Of a stretch of 64,000 nt of DNA, positions 52,587 through 61,054 are shown in pieces. The stretch is taken from contig CP170561.1 of NCBI GenBank assembly GCA_042701975.1, positions 1,798,001 to 1,862,000 of the forward strand, given 5' to 3'. Numbering within the stretch: the stretch's first letter is position 1; each line of letters begins with the position of its first letter. The DNA comes from JAFALK01 sp042701975 (GTDB lineage: Bacteria > Pseudomonadota > Gammaproteobacteria > Burkholderiales > Burkholderiaceae_C). A model generated the notes under the pieces. The model saw nothing but the letters and a program-made list of their open reading frames with translations. It made no database searches and was not told the DNA's origin. The translations under genes and the position numbers were made by a program.

Positions 52587-52611
52587 AAGGCCCGGCAATG
52601 CCGGGCCTTTT
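52587..52611. terminator. bidirectional rho-independent terminator
   Basis: GGCCCGGC at 52589-52596, loop AAT, GCCGGGCC at 52600-52607, followed by TTTTGTTT. The complement also gives a T-rich tail (TTGTTTATG), so it can serve both convergent S9 peptidase genes. Confidence 0.9.
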
Positions 52612-52630
52612 GTTTGGCTGCCGCGCTGGA

Positions 52631-54652
52631 TCAGGCGTCGAGCGGTGCGCCGGGGCCGAGCGTCTGCTGCAGGAAGGCCTCGAGTTCCTTGAGCACCCGT
52701 TCGAAATACGGTCGATGGCTCAGTCCATGATCCCCGCGATCGAAGGTGATGAACTTGTGCTGCTTGTGGCCCGCCTTGGTCAGGGCGGCGTCCATCTGCT
52801 CGCTTTGGGAGTAGTCGACCTGCTGGTCCTGGGTGCCATGGAGGATCACGACAGGGACCTTGATCTTCTCGGCGTAGAACACGGGCGAGGTGGCGCGCAG
52901 TTGCTCCGCATCGTCTTTTGAATCGCCGATTTGCTCACGCAGCACCTCGCGTTGGCCGAAGCTGTACCAGTCCGATATCCAATCCTGCAGATTGCAGACC
53001 GGCGCAACGGCAAATGCCCCGCGATAGAGCTCCGGATCCTTGGCCACGCCCTGAAGTGCGCTGTAGCCGCCGAAACTCCAGCCCACGATGGAGATCCGAG
53101 CCGGGTCGACGACGCCATCGGCGATCAGCTTCTTCACGCCGTCGGTCACGTCGTCCTGTGTCTCCAGGCCGCAGCGGCGCAAGCCGGCCTTCATGTAATC
53201 CCAGCCGTACCCCGTCGAACCTCGGAAATTGACTTGCAGCACAGCGTAGCCACGGTCGGCCGCAAAGGCAGAGAGCTCGTCGAAACCGATGGTGTCGTGG
53301 CTTTGAGGGCCGCCGTGAGGCAGGACCACCAGCGGGAGGTTCTTGGCCTTGCTGCCGATGGGAAGGGTCAGGAAGGCATGCAGTTGGAAGCCGTCGCGGG
53401 CCTTGAAGTCGAAAGGCTTCTTCAGTGCGATGCGCTGGGGGTCGAGCCCGGGGTACTGGGAGCTGAGCACGTCGAGCTTGCCCGTCACCAGGCTGCCGAG
53501 CATCAGCTGCGAGGGCCGGCCGGGCTCCGTTGTGCTGAGCAAGAAGCTGCCGCCGAAGCGGCTGAGGCCGGCCAGCCGGTTCCAGCGCTTGGGCAGGATC
53601 TTGTCGAACTGCGCCTGCATGGCCTGGTAGTTCGGATGCCAGTAATACCGCGAACTGGTTCCCTTGTTATCCACGACGGAGATGCCGACAGCCTCTCCAC
53701 TCAGGTCGTGAATCAGCACGCCGTTCAAGTTGAAGTCCGGATCGGCCATCTTGAGGGTGAGCGTGGGCTTGGCCTCTCGCAGATCCATCGTATAGATGGC
53801 CGTGAGGCCGTTGTTGCGTGAGCTGACGTAGAGGACGTTGGGATCCAGGCCGAAGCCGAGCACGGAGATGGCCTTTTCGTTGAACTCGACCTTTTCCTTG
53901 TTGAACTGTCGCCAGTTCTCGCCGCTGGGATCGCAGATCCAGAGTTCGCGGCCGCCGCCCTTCTTGGTATCCCAGACATACCCGATACGGACCCGGTGGC
54001 TGGCGTCGGTGTACTCGAAGGAGATGTTGGAGCGTGGGGCTTCGTAGAGACGGCGCTCGGCCGTGTTCACGTCGACCTTGTAGACCGCTGTACCTACCGT
54101 GAAGTCGTCATGGCGAAGCGTCAGCAGGATGTGATCGGGATCTTCGGGAAGGAAATCGATCACATGGTCTTGAATATGCGAATACTGGCCCGAATACATG
54201 CCTCCACTCTGGGTGAGCGTCTTCTTGATCAGGTTGATCTGGTTGCTGCCGTCAGCGTCCGCCGCGAAGAGCCGGGTCTCGTACCCTTCGGACTTGGTCG
54301 TGGCCGAATCTCCGTCGCGCTTGAACAAGTAGACGAGGCTGAACACCAGGCGGTTGTTGTTCGCCCATTCGACCCAACGGATCTTGAACTCAAGGTTGTC
54401 CGTCTGGATCACGCCGGCGGTCTTGCCGGTCGTGAGATCGCGCGTGACGATGGTGGACTTGTCCGCGCTGTTCATGACCATCACCAGCTTCTTGCCGTCC
54501 GGCGACAGGCTGTAGTCGCTGAGCAGCGGCCCCTCGACGAATCCCTTGACGGGCGTCGGTTGGCGCTCAGTTGCATTGGCTTGCGCGTCAAGGCCCCAAG
54601 GCAGCCCTAGCGAGGCTGCACTCATGCCCTGTACGAATCGACGGCGCTTCAT
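52631..54652 (-). CDS. Tat-exported S9-family peptidase
   Basis: A 673-residue protein with a twin-arginine signal (MKRRRFVQGMSAASLGLPWG). The propeller (SLSPDGKKLVMVMNSADKST) is followed by the hydrolase domain, with catalytic Ser in VGWSFGGYSALQG, Asp in LHGTQDQQVDYSQSEQ and His in DRGDHGLSHRPY. The oxyanion-region block VVLPHGGPQSHDTIGF is typical of dipeptidyl/acylaminoacyl peptidases. It differs clearly from the plus-strand S9 peptidase in signal type and length. Convergent with it, and 105 bp downstream of the UPF0149 gene on the same strand. Confidence 0.9.
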   Translation of the reverse strand: MKRRRFVQGMSAASLGLPWGLDAQANATERQPTPVKGFVEGPLLSDYSLSPDGKKLVMVMNSADKSTIVTRDLTTGKTAGVIQTDNLEFKIRWVEWANNNRLVFSLVYLFKRDGDSATTKSEGYETRLFAADADGSNQINLIKKTLTQSGGMYSGQYSHIQDHVIDFLPEDPDHILLTLRHDDFTVGTAVYKVDVNTAERRLYEAPRSNISFEYTDASHRVRIGYVWDTKKGGGRELWICDPSGENWRQFNKEKVEFNEKAISVLGFGLDPNVLYVSSRNNGLTAIYTMDLREAKPTLTLKMADPDFNLNGVLIHDLSGEAVGISVVDNKGTSSRYYWHPNYQAMQAQFDKILPKRWNRLAGLSRFGGSFLLSTTEPGRPSQLMLGSLVTGKLDVLSSQYPGLDPQRIALKKPFDFKARDGFQLHAFLTLPIGSKAKNLPLVVLPHGGPQSHDTIGFDELSAFAADRGYAVLQVNFRGSTGYGWDYMKAGLRRCGLETQDDVTDGVKKLIADGVVDPARISIVGWSFGGYSALQGVAKDPELYRGAFAVAPVCNLQDWISDWYSFGQREVLREQIGDSKDDAEQLRATSPVFYAEKIKVPVVILHGTQDQQVDYSQSEQMDAALTKAGHKQHKFITFDRGDHGLSHRPYFERVLKELEAFLQQTLGPGAPLDA

Positions 54653-54757
54653 TGATCTACTCCCTAGAGTCGGTGAACTTGAACCGACGCGATGCTAGGG
54701 AAATGGAGCCGTTTGTGCTTTGAGGGATTCCCCAATTCAAGCGCTGTGCAGCGCAGC

Positions 54758-55393
54758 TCAGGCCCGCAAAGTGAATAGTGCCAACGCACTGTCCGGCAAC
54801 GCCCGCGACAGCTGATCCCGCTGCTCCGGATCCGCAATTCGCACACGCGCCGCTTCGTCCAGCGAATCTTCGTTGGCGCCCAGCAGCACCATGGGCTCCA
54901 GCAGCGCGGCACTGCGCGCGTCGGTGAACAGCGGCTCCCAGGCTGCGGCGGCGATGTCCACTGCGCACATGAAGCCCACGGCCCAGTCCTCGCCGTCGGC
55001 GATCTCGTCGGCTTCGTCGGCGTCTTCGGACTCGGCAGGAACGTCCGCCACGCTCAGGATCGGCTCCCAGGCTTGTGGGTGGTCGCGCCATTGAACGGCG
55101 ATCGAATGCAGGTGCCGCAGGATCAGCAGCACGGCCTTCTTCTTCTGCTTGCCGCTGGGGAAGGGCAGGTTGCCTTCACCGTCGCCGCCCCAGATCAGCG
55201 TCAGCCAGTCGGCGCCCGGGCGTTCATGCAAGGGAATGGGCGTGAGCAGCAGGCCAGCCAGGTAGCCGTCCAGGGCCTCGATGTTCATCACGGCTTCGCC
55301 GGGGAGTTCGGACAGCAGCTCGTCCAGCGCCATCAGCTCGTCGTCGGAGAGCGGCAGGAAGTCGGAGGAGGGGTTGTATTTGGGGTATTCCAT
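54758..55393 (-). CDS. UPF0149 (YecA-like) family protein
   Basis: A 211-residue acidic protein. The family block is ALDELLSELPGEAVMNIEAL, then DGYLAGLLLTPIPLHERPGA and DWAVGFMCAVDIAAAAWEPL. E. coli YecA/YgfB members have this helical domain; YecA-type proteins often add a C-terminal SEC-C zinc knuckle, which is missing here. YgfB binds and regulates other proteins in Pseudomonas; no role can be given for this one. ATG at 55391-55393. The next minus-strand gene lies 10 bp upstream, so they are probably co-transcribed. Confidence 0.85.
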   Translation of the reverse strand: MEYPKYNPSSDFLPLSDDELMALDELLSELPGEAVMNIEALDGYLAGLLLTPIPLHERPGADWLTLIWGGDGEGNLPFPSGKQKKKAVLLILRHLHSIAVQWRDHPQAWEPILSVADVPAESEDADEADEIADGEDWAVGFMCAVDIAAAAWEPLFTDARSAALLEPMVLLGANEDSLDEAARVRIADPEQRDQLSRALPDSALALFTLRA

Positions 55394-55403
55394 GTTCTGT
55401 TGC

Positions 55404-55643
55404 TTAACCGTGGCGTCCGTGGCGGCTCTTGGGTTTCTTGGCGTCGAACTCGGCCAACTGGGCCTTCAGCAGGTTCATCAGCACGCGGGCGTTGGCTTCG
55501 CTCATGGAAATGACCGTGCTGGGCTCGATGCCCTCCAGCGGCTTCTTGTCAGACACCAGGGCGTCGACCTTGAACACCATCAGGCCATTGATGGTGTTGG
55601 AGGCAGCCTTGAGCTTCTGGATCTCGATGGTATGGATCTTCAT
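55404..55643 (-). CDS. small conserved protein of unknown function (79 aa)
   Basis: Starts MKIHTIEIQKLKAASNTING, then LMVFKVDALVSDKKPLEGIE, PSTVISMSEANARVLMNLLK, and ends in a basic KKPKSRHGRHG tail. Short and soluble; conserved-looking in betaproteobacteria as far as I recall. Its start is divergent from the thioredoxin gene with 31 bp between, so the two promoters overlap. Function unknown. Confidence 0.75.
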   Translation of the reverse strand: MKIHTIEIQKLKAASNTINGLMVFKVDALVSDKKPLEGIEPSTVISMSEANARVLMNLLKAQLAEFDAKKPKSRHGRHG

Positions 55644-55674
55644 GGGGTTGAATTGTCCATGGCAGACTGCGGGT

Positions 55675-56166
55675 ATGAAAGTCATTTCATCCCTGCTGAT
55701 CGCCGCCAGCGTCATTGCGGCCACGCCGGCCTGGGCTGCGGAAGCTGCTGCCACTGCAGCTGCCCCCGCTCTCAAGCCGATCTACAACGAACAGGCCGAT
55801 GCCCGCGCCGAGCTCAATCTTGCGCTGGGCGAGGCCGCCAAGGCCAAGAAGAACGTGCTGATCGTCTTCGGCGCCAACTGGTGCAAGGACTGCCGCTCGC
55901 TGTCCGAGAAGATGGGCAGCGGCGAGCTGGCCAGCCATGTGGACAAGCGCTTCGTGGTGCTGAAGGTCGACGTGGGCCGCTTCGACAAGAACGTCGATCT
56001 GGCCAACCAGATGGGCGTGCCGCTGAAGAAGGGCATCCCGGCCGTGGCCGTGCTGAAGAACGACGGCACGGTGGCCAGCGCCACCGGCGCCGGCGAGCTG
56101 GCCGACGCACGCGGCATGGGACCTGACGCGGTGCTGAAGGTCTTCGAGGGCCTCAAGGCTCACTGA
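55675..56166 (+). CDS. exported thioredoxin-fold protein
   Basis: A 163-residue protein with a signal peptide (MKVISSLLIAASVIAATPAW, cleavage after AWA). The redox motif is CKDC in VFGANWCKDCRSLSEKM, and the cis-Pro is in KKGIPAVAVLKNDG. It lies in the periplasm and resembles the DsbD-gamma/thioredoxin_7 type of disulphide-handling protein. Partner unknown. Its end overlaps the convergent yraN gene by 14 bp. Confidence 0.85.
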   Translation: MKVISSLLIAASVIAATPAWAAEAAATAAAPALKPIYNEQADARAELNLALGEAAKAKKNVLIVFGANWCKDCRSLSEKMGSGELASHVDKRFVVLKVDVGRFDKNVDLANQMGVPLKKGIPAVAVLKNDGTVASATGAGELADARGMGPDAVLKVFEGLKAH

Positions 56167-56551
56167 GATCGAAGGCGGAGCGGATCCATTCGATCCGCTC
56201 GCCTTCGATGGCCACCACGTCGCACCGACAGGGAGGCAGCGTGGCCAAGCGCAGCAGGACGTGCTGTGCCGCATAGATCAGGCGCCGTTGCTTGGCGCCT
56301 GTGGGGCTGGCTGCGCCGCCGCCGTGTGCGGCGTTCCTGCGCGTCCGCACCTCGGCAAAGACCAGGGTGCCATCGCGGTCACGCTGGATCAGGTCCACCT
56401 CGCCCGCGCGGGGCGAAGGGCCGCGGGCCACTCGATAATTGCGCTCCACCAAGCGCAGGCCGCGGGCCTGCAGATGCGCCAGGGCACGGTCTTCGGCCGC
56501 GTCGCCCACGGCCTTGGTCACCTGTGGAGAAGACTTCTTGCTGAACAACAT
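56153..56551 (-). CDS. yraN: YraN (UPF0102) family nuclease-fold protein
   Basis: A 132-residue protein. Family blocks: AVGDAAEDRALAHLQARGLR, LVERNYRVARGP, and the PD-(D/E)xK-like site GEVDLI..DGTLVFAEVRTR. It belongs to the restriction-endonuclease-like fold and is often found beside rsmI, as here. Some members act in Holliday-junction or DNA-end processing, not proven generally. ATG at 56549-56551. It overlaps or abuts the 5' end of the divergent rsmI gene. Confidence 0.85.
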   Translation of the reverse strand: MLFSKKSSPQVTKAVGDAAEDRALAHLQARGLRLVERNYRVARGPSPRAGEVDLIQRDRDGTLVFAEVRTRRNAAHGGGAASPTGAKQRRLIYAAQHVLLRLATLPPCRCDVVAIEGERIEWIRSAFDLSEP

Positions 56552-57455
56552 CGACGCCTCGGTTCTCATGCAGGCCGCGCAAGCTGCGGCGGGCGGCCAG
56601 CAGTATCCGGTCGCCACGCTCTACGTGGTGGCCACGCCGATCGGGAATCTTGCTGATTTGAGCCTCAGGGCGATCCATGTCCTGGGCTTGGTGGACGCCG
56701 TGGCTTGCGAAGACACCCGCGTCACCGCCGGGCTGCTGCGTCACCTGGGTCTGCACAAGCCGTTGATCACGGTGCACCAGCACAACGAACGCGAAGGCGG
56801 CGTCGCGCTGGTGGCGCGCCTGCAGGCGGGTGAGCGCATTGCCTACGTGAGCGACGCGGGCACGCCGGCGGTTTCCGATCCTGGCGCTGCGCTGGTGGCT
56901 GCGGTGGCCGCGGCCGGTCTGCGCGTGCTGCCGATCCCAGGCGCCAGCAGCGCCGTCACGGCACTCAGCGTGGCGGGTGACGACAAGGCGCAGGGTTTCG
57001 CTTTTGCGGGCTTTCTGCCGACCAAGGCGGCTGAGCGGCGCTCAGCCTTGCAGGTGTTGATGGGCAGCGCTCAAAGCCAGCTGATCTTCGAGGCCCCACA
57101 TCGCATCGAGGCCTTGCTGGCACTGCTGGCCGAGCTGGCCCCAGCGCAAAAGGTCACCGTCTGCCGTGAGCTGACCAAGCAGTTCGAGACCGTGCACACG
57201 GCGCTGGCCTCTGAGCTGCCGGCCTGGCTGGCGGCTGATGCCCAGCGCGAGCGCGGCGAGTTCGTGCTGGTGCTGCACTCGGCCCCCAAGGAGGCGGCGG
57301 AAGAGCTGCCCGCCGAGGCGTTGCGCGCGCTGGGCTTGCTGCTCGACGCCCTGCCGCTCAAGCAAGCCGTGGCGCTAACGGCTGAAATCAGCGGTGAGTC
57401 CAAGAACGTGCTCTACGAACGCGCGCTGGAGATGAAGAAGGCTCGCGAAGTCTGA
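56538..57455 (+). CDS. rsmI: 16S rRNA 2'-O-methyltransferase (C1402)
   Basis: A 305-residue SAM-dependent methyltransferase of the tetrapyrrole-methylase fold. Conserved blocks: ATLYVVATPIGNLADLSLRA, CEDTRVTAGLLRHLG, YVSDAGTPAVSDPGAALVAA, IPGASSAVTALSVAG, and QLIFEAPHRIEALLALLAEL. It 2'-O-methylates C1402 of 16S rRNA in the decoding centre. A TTG at 56538 has GGAG eight bases upstream; the ATG at 56568 lacks a site. With the TTG start the two genes' 5' ends overlap by 14 bp. The yraN-rsmI divergent pairing is common. Confidence 0.9.
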   Translation: MLNNIDASVLMQAAQAAAGGQQYPVATLYVVATPIGNLADLSLRAIHVLGLVDAVACEDTRVTAGLLRHLGLHKPLITVHQHNEREGGVALVARLQAGERIAYVSDAGTPAVSDPGAALVAAVAAAGLRVLPIPGASSAVTALSVAGDDKAQGFAFAGFLPTKAAERRSALQVLMGSAQSQLIFEAPHRIEALLALLAELAPAQKVTVCRELTKQFETVHTALASELPAWLAADAQRERGEFVLVLHSAPKEAAEELPAEALRALGLLLDALPLKQAVALTAEISGESKNVLYERALEMKKAREV

Positions 57456-57483
57456 CGACCTCGCGAGCCGCAATGACACAGTC

Positions 57484-57518
57484 AAAAAGGCCTGCAAGGC
57501 TTACACCTTGCAGGCCTT
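57484..57518 (-). terminator. rho-independent terminator of the 108-aa gene
   Basis: AAGGCCTGCAAGG at 57487-57499 pairs perfectly with CCTTGCAGGCCTT at 57506-57518, loop six bases. On the minus strand the stem is followed by TTTTTGAC, so it ends transcription of the minus-strand gene at 57535-57861. On the plus strand no T-run follows. Confidence 0.85.
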
Positions 57519-57534
57519 GCGGCGCTGAATCTCT

Positions 57535-57861
57535 TCAGTTCGCCGTCTTTTCGTTGTGCTTCTCCGCGTGGATGTCCTTGCTGGCCTTGTTCTGCATCTT
57601 GGCCAGGTGGCGACGTTCCTTGGCGGTGACCTTGCCGTCGGCCTTGTCCTTGGCCTCGGTGGCGTCGATGCGGGCCTGCTGCTTCTCCAGGTGCTGCGTT
57701 TCCTTGGCAGTCAACTGGCCGCTGGCAGCGCCGTTGGCGATGCGCTGTTGCTGGGTGGCTTCGCGCTGGTCGACACGCGGCGTGGCGGTGTTGTCAGCGA
57801 GGGCCAGGCCAGAAAGGGCGGCCAGAGACAGGGCGGCAATGATCTGAACAGTCTTCTTCAT
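57535..57861 (-). CDS. small exported Lys/Gln/Ala-rich protein (108 aa)
   Basis: Signal peptide MKKTVQIIAALSLAALSGLA, then a helical, highly charged mature part: RVDQREATQQQRIANGAASG, LTAKETQHLEKQQARIDATE, DGKVTAKERRHLAKMQNKAS. The repeated 'GxLTAKE...L...Q.RID' halves suggest a duplicated helical hairpin. Family seen widely in betaproteobacteria without function. GAGGAG precedes the ATG; it has its own terminator. Confidence 0.8.
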   Translation of the reverse strand: MKKTVQIIAALSLAALSGLALADNTATPRVDQREATQQQRIANGAASGQLTAKETQHLEKQQARIDATEAKDKADGKVTAKERRHLAKMQNKASKDIHAEKHNEKTAN

Positions 57862-57911
57862 CGAATCTCTCCTCGGTCTCGTTTTCGACAGGGCCTCAGG
57901 GGAGGTCTGGA

Positions 57912-58181
57912 TTACTTCGCGGCGGAAGCGGCGCCTTCAGCAGCCTTGGCGGCCTTGGCCTTGTGGTGCTTGGCGTGATGCTTGGCGGTGCTGGCAGCCG
58001 GGGCGGGCGTTGCAGCAGCGGCCGGCATCGTGGCGGGCGTTGCAGCGGGTGCAGCGGTGGCGGCCGGAGCGGCGGCGGTGGTCTTGGCAGGAGTGGCGGC
58101 CGGGGTGGCAGTTTCCGCGGCGAAGCTCAGGCTGCTCAGAGCGGCGAGCGACAGGGCGGCGATGATTTGCGTGCGCTTCAT
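57912..58181 (-). CDS. small exported Ala/Pro-rich protein with His/Lys tail (89 aa)
   Basis: Signal peptide MKRTQIIAALSLAALSSLSF almost identical to the neighbouring gene's, then a low-complexity Ala/Pro/Thr stretch and a basic C-terminus KHHAKHHKAKAAKAAEGAAS. AAGGAG before the ATG at 58179-58181. The mature parts of the two neighbours are unrelated, so the shared leader suggests either duplication followed by replacement or leader exchange. Function unknown; the His/Lys tail could bind metal or acidic polymer. Confidence 0.72.
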   Translation of the reverse strand: MKRTQIIAALSLAALSSLSFAAETATPAATPAKTTAAAPAATAAPAATPATMPAAAATPAPAASTAKHHAKHHKAKAAKAAEGAASAAK

Positions 58182-58415
58182 ACAGGTTCTCCTTGAGGGG
58201 GCGGTTTTGAGGGCCGGACAACGCGTCGGGCTTGTGGAGACAACGACGAATTCTTCCTGCCGGTGCACCTGTTCTTTGTAAAAATCTGTGGCCTTGCAGC
58301 AGGCTGTCCGCGGCTGCGCTTTCCATCTTTCAGGACCCCCTTGGCCTCCCTGTCTGACAGCTTTGTCATGGAGCCGACAGCATCGCGTCGGCACCGCCCG
58401 CATAGATTCCCGCCC

Positions 58416-59828
58416 ATGATCCGATCACTCCCTCCAGCGCTGGCTCCCTTGGCGCTTGCGCTCGTGCTGGCCGGCTGCTCGCTGGCCCCCACCTATGAGC
58501 GCCCCGGCGTGGCCGCGCCCGCAGCCTTCGAAGAAGACGGCGCCTGGCGCGAAGCCCGGCCCGGCGTGGCTGCTGCCAACGCGCCTTGGTGGCAGGCTTA
58601 CGGCGATGCCTCGCTCGATGCGCTGATCGAGCGCGCGCTCAACGCCAACCAGACGCTCAAGCAGTCTGAAGCCCAGCTCCGTCAAGCCCAGGCGTTAGCA
58701 GCCGGAGCCAGCGCCACGCTGTGGCCGCAGCTCGGCGTGAGCGGCCAGGCCTCGCGCCAGCGTGCGCAGGCGCTCAGTGGCTCTTCGCTGTACGACACGC
58801 GCGCCCTGGGCCTCACCGCCAGTTGGGAGCCCGACCTCTGGGGTCGCATGCGCTCTGGCGCGGATGCGGCCGACGCCACGGCCCGCGCCAGCGCGGCGGA
58901 TCTTGCCGCGGCGCGCCTGTCGCTGCAGGCTGCGGTGCTGAACAACTACATCCAGCTGCGCGTGGCCGACACGCTGAACGACACCTACGAGCGCACCATC
59001 GCGGGCTACGAGAAGTCGCTGAAGATCGCCGAGTCGCAGGCGCGAGCGGGCGTGGCCACGCCGGCCGATGTGGAGCTGGCCCGCAGCACCCTGGCCACCG
59101 CCCAGGCCCAGGCCGTGGACGTCAACCTGCAGCGCCGCCAGCTCCAGCACGCCTTGGCCGTGCTGCAGGGCCAGGCGCCGGCCGACTTCAAGCTGCCCGC
59201 CGGATCGCTGGCGATGAAGCTGCCGGTGATGCCGCCGGGCTTGCCCTCCGCCCTGCTGGAGCGCCGCCCCGACGTCGCCGCCGCTGAAGCCCGCGTGCAG
59301 TCCGCCAACGCGCAGATCGGCGTGGCCCGCGCCGCGTGGTTCCCGCGCCTGACCTTCTCCGGCAATGGCGGCGAGACCTCGCTGGGCCTGTGGTCCGCCT
59401 CGCCGCATCGCGTCTGGGCCCTCGGCGCCGCACTCACCGCCACGCTGTTCGATGGTGGCGCTCGCCGCGCCGTCAGCGACCAGGCCACCGCCGCCTTCGA
59501 TCAGGCCGCCGCAGGCTACCGCCAGACGGTGCTGCAGAGCTTCCAGGAAGTGGAAGACAACCTTGCCGCGCTGCGCGAGCTGGCGCGCGAGCGCGAGCTG
59601 CAGATCACGGCGCTGAAGGCCGCACGCGAATCCGAGCGCGTGCTGCTGCGCCAGTACCAGGCCGGGACCTCGACCTATGTGGCGGTCATCAACGCACAGG
59701 CGCTGTCGCTCAATGCCGAGCGCAGCCTCGTTCAATTGCAAGGCCGTGAGCTGACGGCCAGCGTGGCGCTGACCAAGGCGCTCGGTGGCGGCTACGGTGT
59801 TCAGTCGCAGAAGAAAGAACAACAGTGA
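58416..59828 (+). CDS. outer-membrane efflux lipoprotein (NodT/OprM family)
   Basis: A 470-residue outer-membrane factor. Lipoprotein signal with lipobox LAGC (ALALVLAGCSLAPTYERPGV). Two homologous halves: GDASLDALIERALNANQTLK and AEARVQSANAQIGVARAAWF, the latter followed by FPRLTFSGNGG. As a trimer it forms the exit duct of an RND pump. ATG at 58416 because it begins the signal peptide. GTGA overlap with the adaptor gene; no promoter was pinned down in the 234-bp gap upstream. Confidence 0.92.
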   Translation: MIRSLPPALAPLALALVLAGCSLAPTYERPGVAAPAAFEEDGAWREARPGVAAANAPWWQAYGDASLDALIERALNANQTLKQSEAQLRQAQALAAGASATLWPQLGVSGQASRQRAQALSGSSLYDTRALGLTASWEPDLWGRMRSGADAADATARASAADLAAARLSLQAAVLNNYIQLRVADTLNDTYERTIAGYEKSLKIAESQARAGVATPADVELARSTLATAQAQAVDVNLQRRQLQHALAVLQGQAPADFKLPAGSLAMKLPVMPPGLPSALLERRPDVAAAEARVQSANAQIGVARAAWFPRLTFSGNGGETSLGLWSASPHRVWALGAALTATLFDGGARRAVSDQATAAFDQAAAGYRQTVLQSFQEVEDNLAALRELARERELQITALKAARESERVLLRQYQAGTSTYVAVINAQALSLNAERSLVQLQGRELTASVALTKALGGGYGVQSQKKEQQ

Positions 59829-61054
59829 AGACCAGCAACAACTCCAAGACCTCCCCCCGCAAGGCCCTGATCATCGTCGGCCTGGCTTTCGGCGTGGCGC
59901 TGGCCTGGCCCGTGATCAAGCCGCTGGTGATCGGCGATGCGCAAGCTCAATCCAAGCCCGAAGGTGGCAAGAAGGGCGGCGGCGCGCCGGTGCCCGTGCG
60001 CACGGCCCTCGTCACGCAAGGCCCGCTGCCCAACGCGCTCTCGGGCATCGGCACCGTGCTGGCTGCGCAGAGCGTGACCGTGCGCTCGCGCGTGGACGGC
60101 CAGCTCGACAGCGTGCACTTCAAGGAAGGCGACGACGTCAAGGCCGGCCAGCTGCTCGTGCAACTGGACGACCGCACCCTGGCCGCCGCCGTGGCGCAGG
60201 CCGAGGCGCAGCGTGCGCGCGATGAAGCGCAGCTGACCAATGCCGAGCACGATCTGCAGCGCTACAGCGACCTGATCAAGGACCAGGCTGCCACGCAGCA
60301 GCAGCTCGATGCCCAGCGCGCGCTGGTGCGCCAGCTGCAGGCCGCCGTGCGCAGCGACGCCGCCACGCTGGCCGCCGCGCGCGTGCAGCTGTCCTTCGCC
60401 CGCATCACTTCACCGATCAGCGGCCGCGCCGGTGCGCGCCTGGTGGACGCCGGCAACATCGTGCACGCCACCGATGCGGCGGGCCTCGTCGTCATCAACC
60501 AGATCGACCCGATCAACGTGCAGTTCGCGCTGCCCGATGGCAACTTCCAGGCCATCAACAAGGCGCTGCGTGATGCCGAGAAGTCGGGCACGAAGAAGAA
60601 GCTCGCCGTGCAGGCCCTGGACCGCGACACCCACGCCGTGCTGGCCGATGGCGAGCTGACGCTCTTGAACAACCAGATCGACACCGCCACTGGCACCGTG
60701 CAGATGAAGGCGGTCTTCCGCAATCGCGAGCACAAGCTGTGGCCGGGCCAGCAGGTCGAGGCACGGCTGGTGCTTGGCGTGGACGACGATGCACTCTCAG
60801 TGCCGCCGGCCGCCGTGCAGCGCAGCCAGCAGGGCCTGTTCGTCTACGTGATCGACGCCGAAGGCAAGGCACGCGTGCAGAGCGTGGCCATGCGCGAGGT
60901 CGATGCCCGCCGCGTGCAGATCACGCAAGGCTTGAAGGCCGGTGACCGCGTCGTCGTTGACGGCCAGTACCGCCTGACGCCGGGCTCGAAGATCAGTGAT
61001 GTGGCGGACAAGCCCAAGTCGGCAGCCTCGGCTGCTTCCGGAGCTTCGAAGTGA
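59825..61054 (+). CDS. RND efflux periplasmic adaptor (MdtA-like)
   Basis: A 409-residue membrane-fusion protein. One N-terminal helix (KALIIVGLAFGVALAWPVIK), then the lipoyl/biotinyl halves (VTVRSRVDGQLDSVHFKEGD, and later ARITSPISGRAGARLVDAGN), coiled-coil hairpin between them, beta-barrel domain and membrane-proximal domain (VPPAAVQRSQQGLFVYVIDA). It bridges pump and outer-membrane duct. GTG start at 59825 inside the preceding stop; its own stop overlaps the pump start (GTGA). Confidence 0.92.
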   Translation: MKTSNNSKTSPRKALIIVGLAFGVALAWPVIKPLVIGDAQAQSKPEGGKKGGGAPVPVRTALVTQGPLPNALSGIGTVLAAQSVTVRSRVDGQLDSVHFKEGDDVKAGQLLVQLDDRTLAAAVAQAEAQRARDEAQLTNAEHDLQRYSDLIKDQAATQQQLDAQRALVRQLQAAVRSDAATLAAARVQLSFARITSPISGRAGARLVDAGNIVHATDAAGLVVINQIDPINVQFALPDGNFQAINKALRDAEKSGTKKKLAVQALDRDTHAVLADGELTLLNNQIDTATGTVQMKAVFRNREHKLWPGQQVEARLVLGVDDDALSVPPAAVQRSQQGLFVYVIDAEGKARVQSVAMREVDARRVQITQGLKAGDRVVVDGQYRLTPGSKISDVADKPKSAASAASGASK

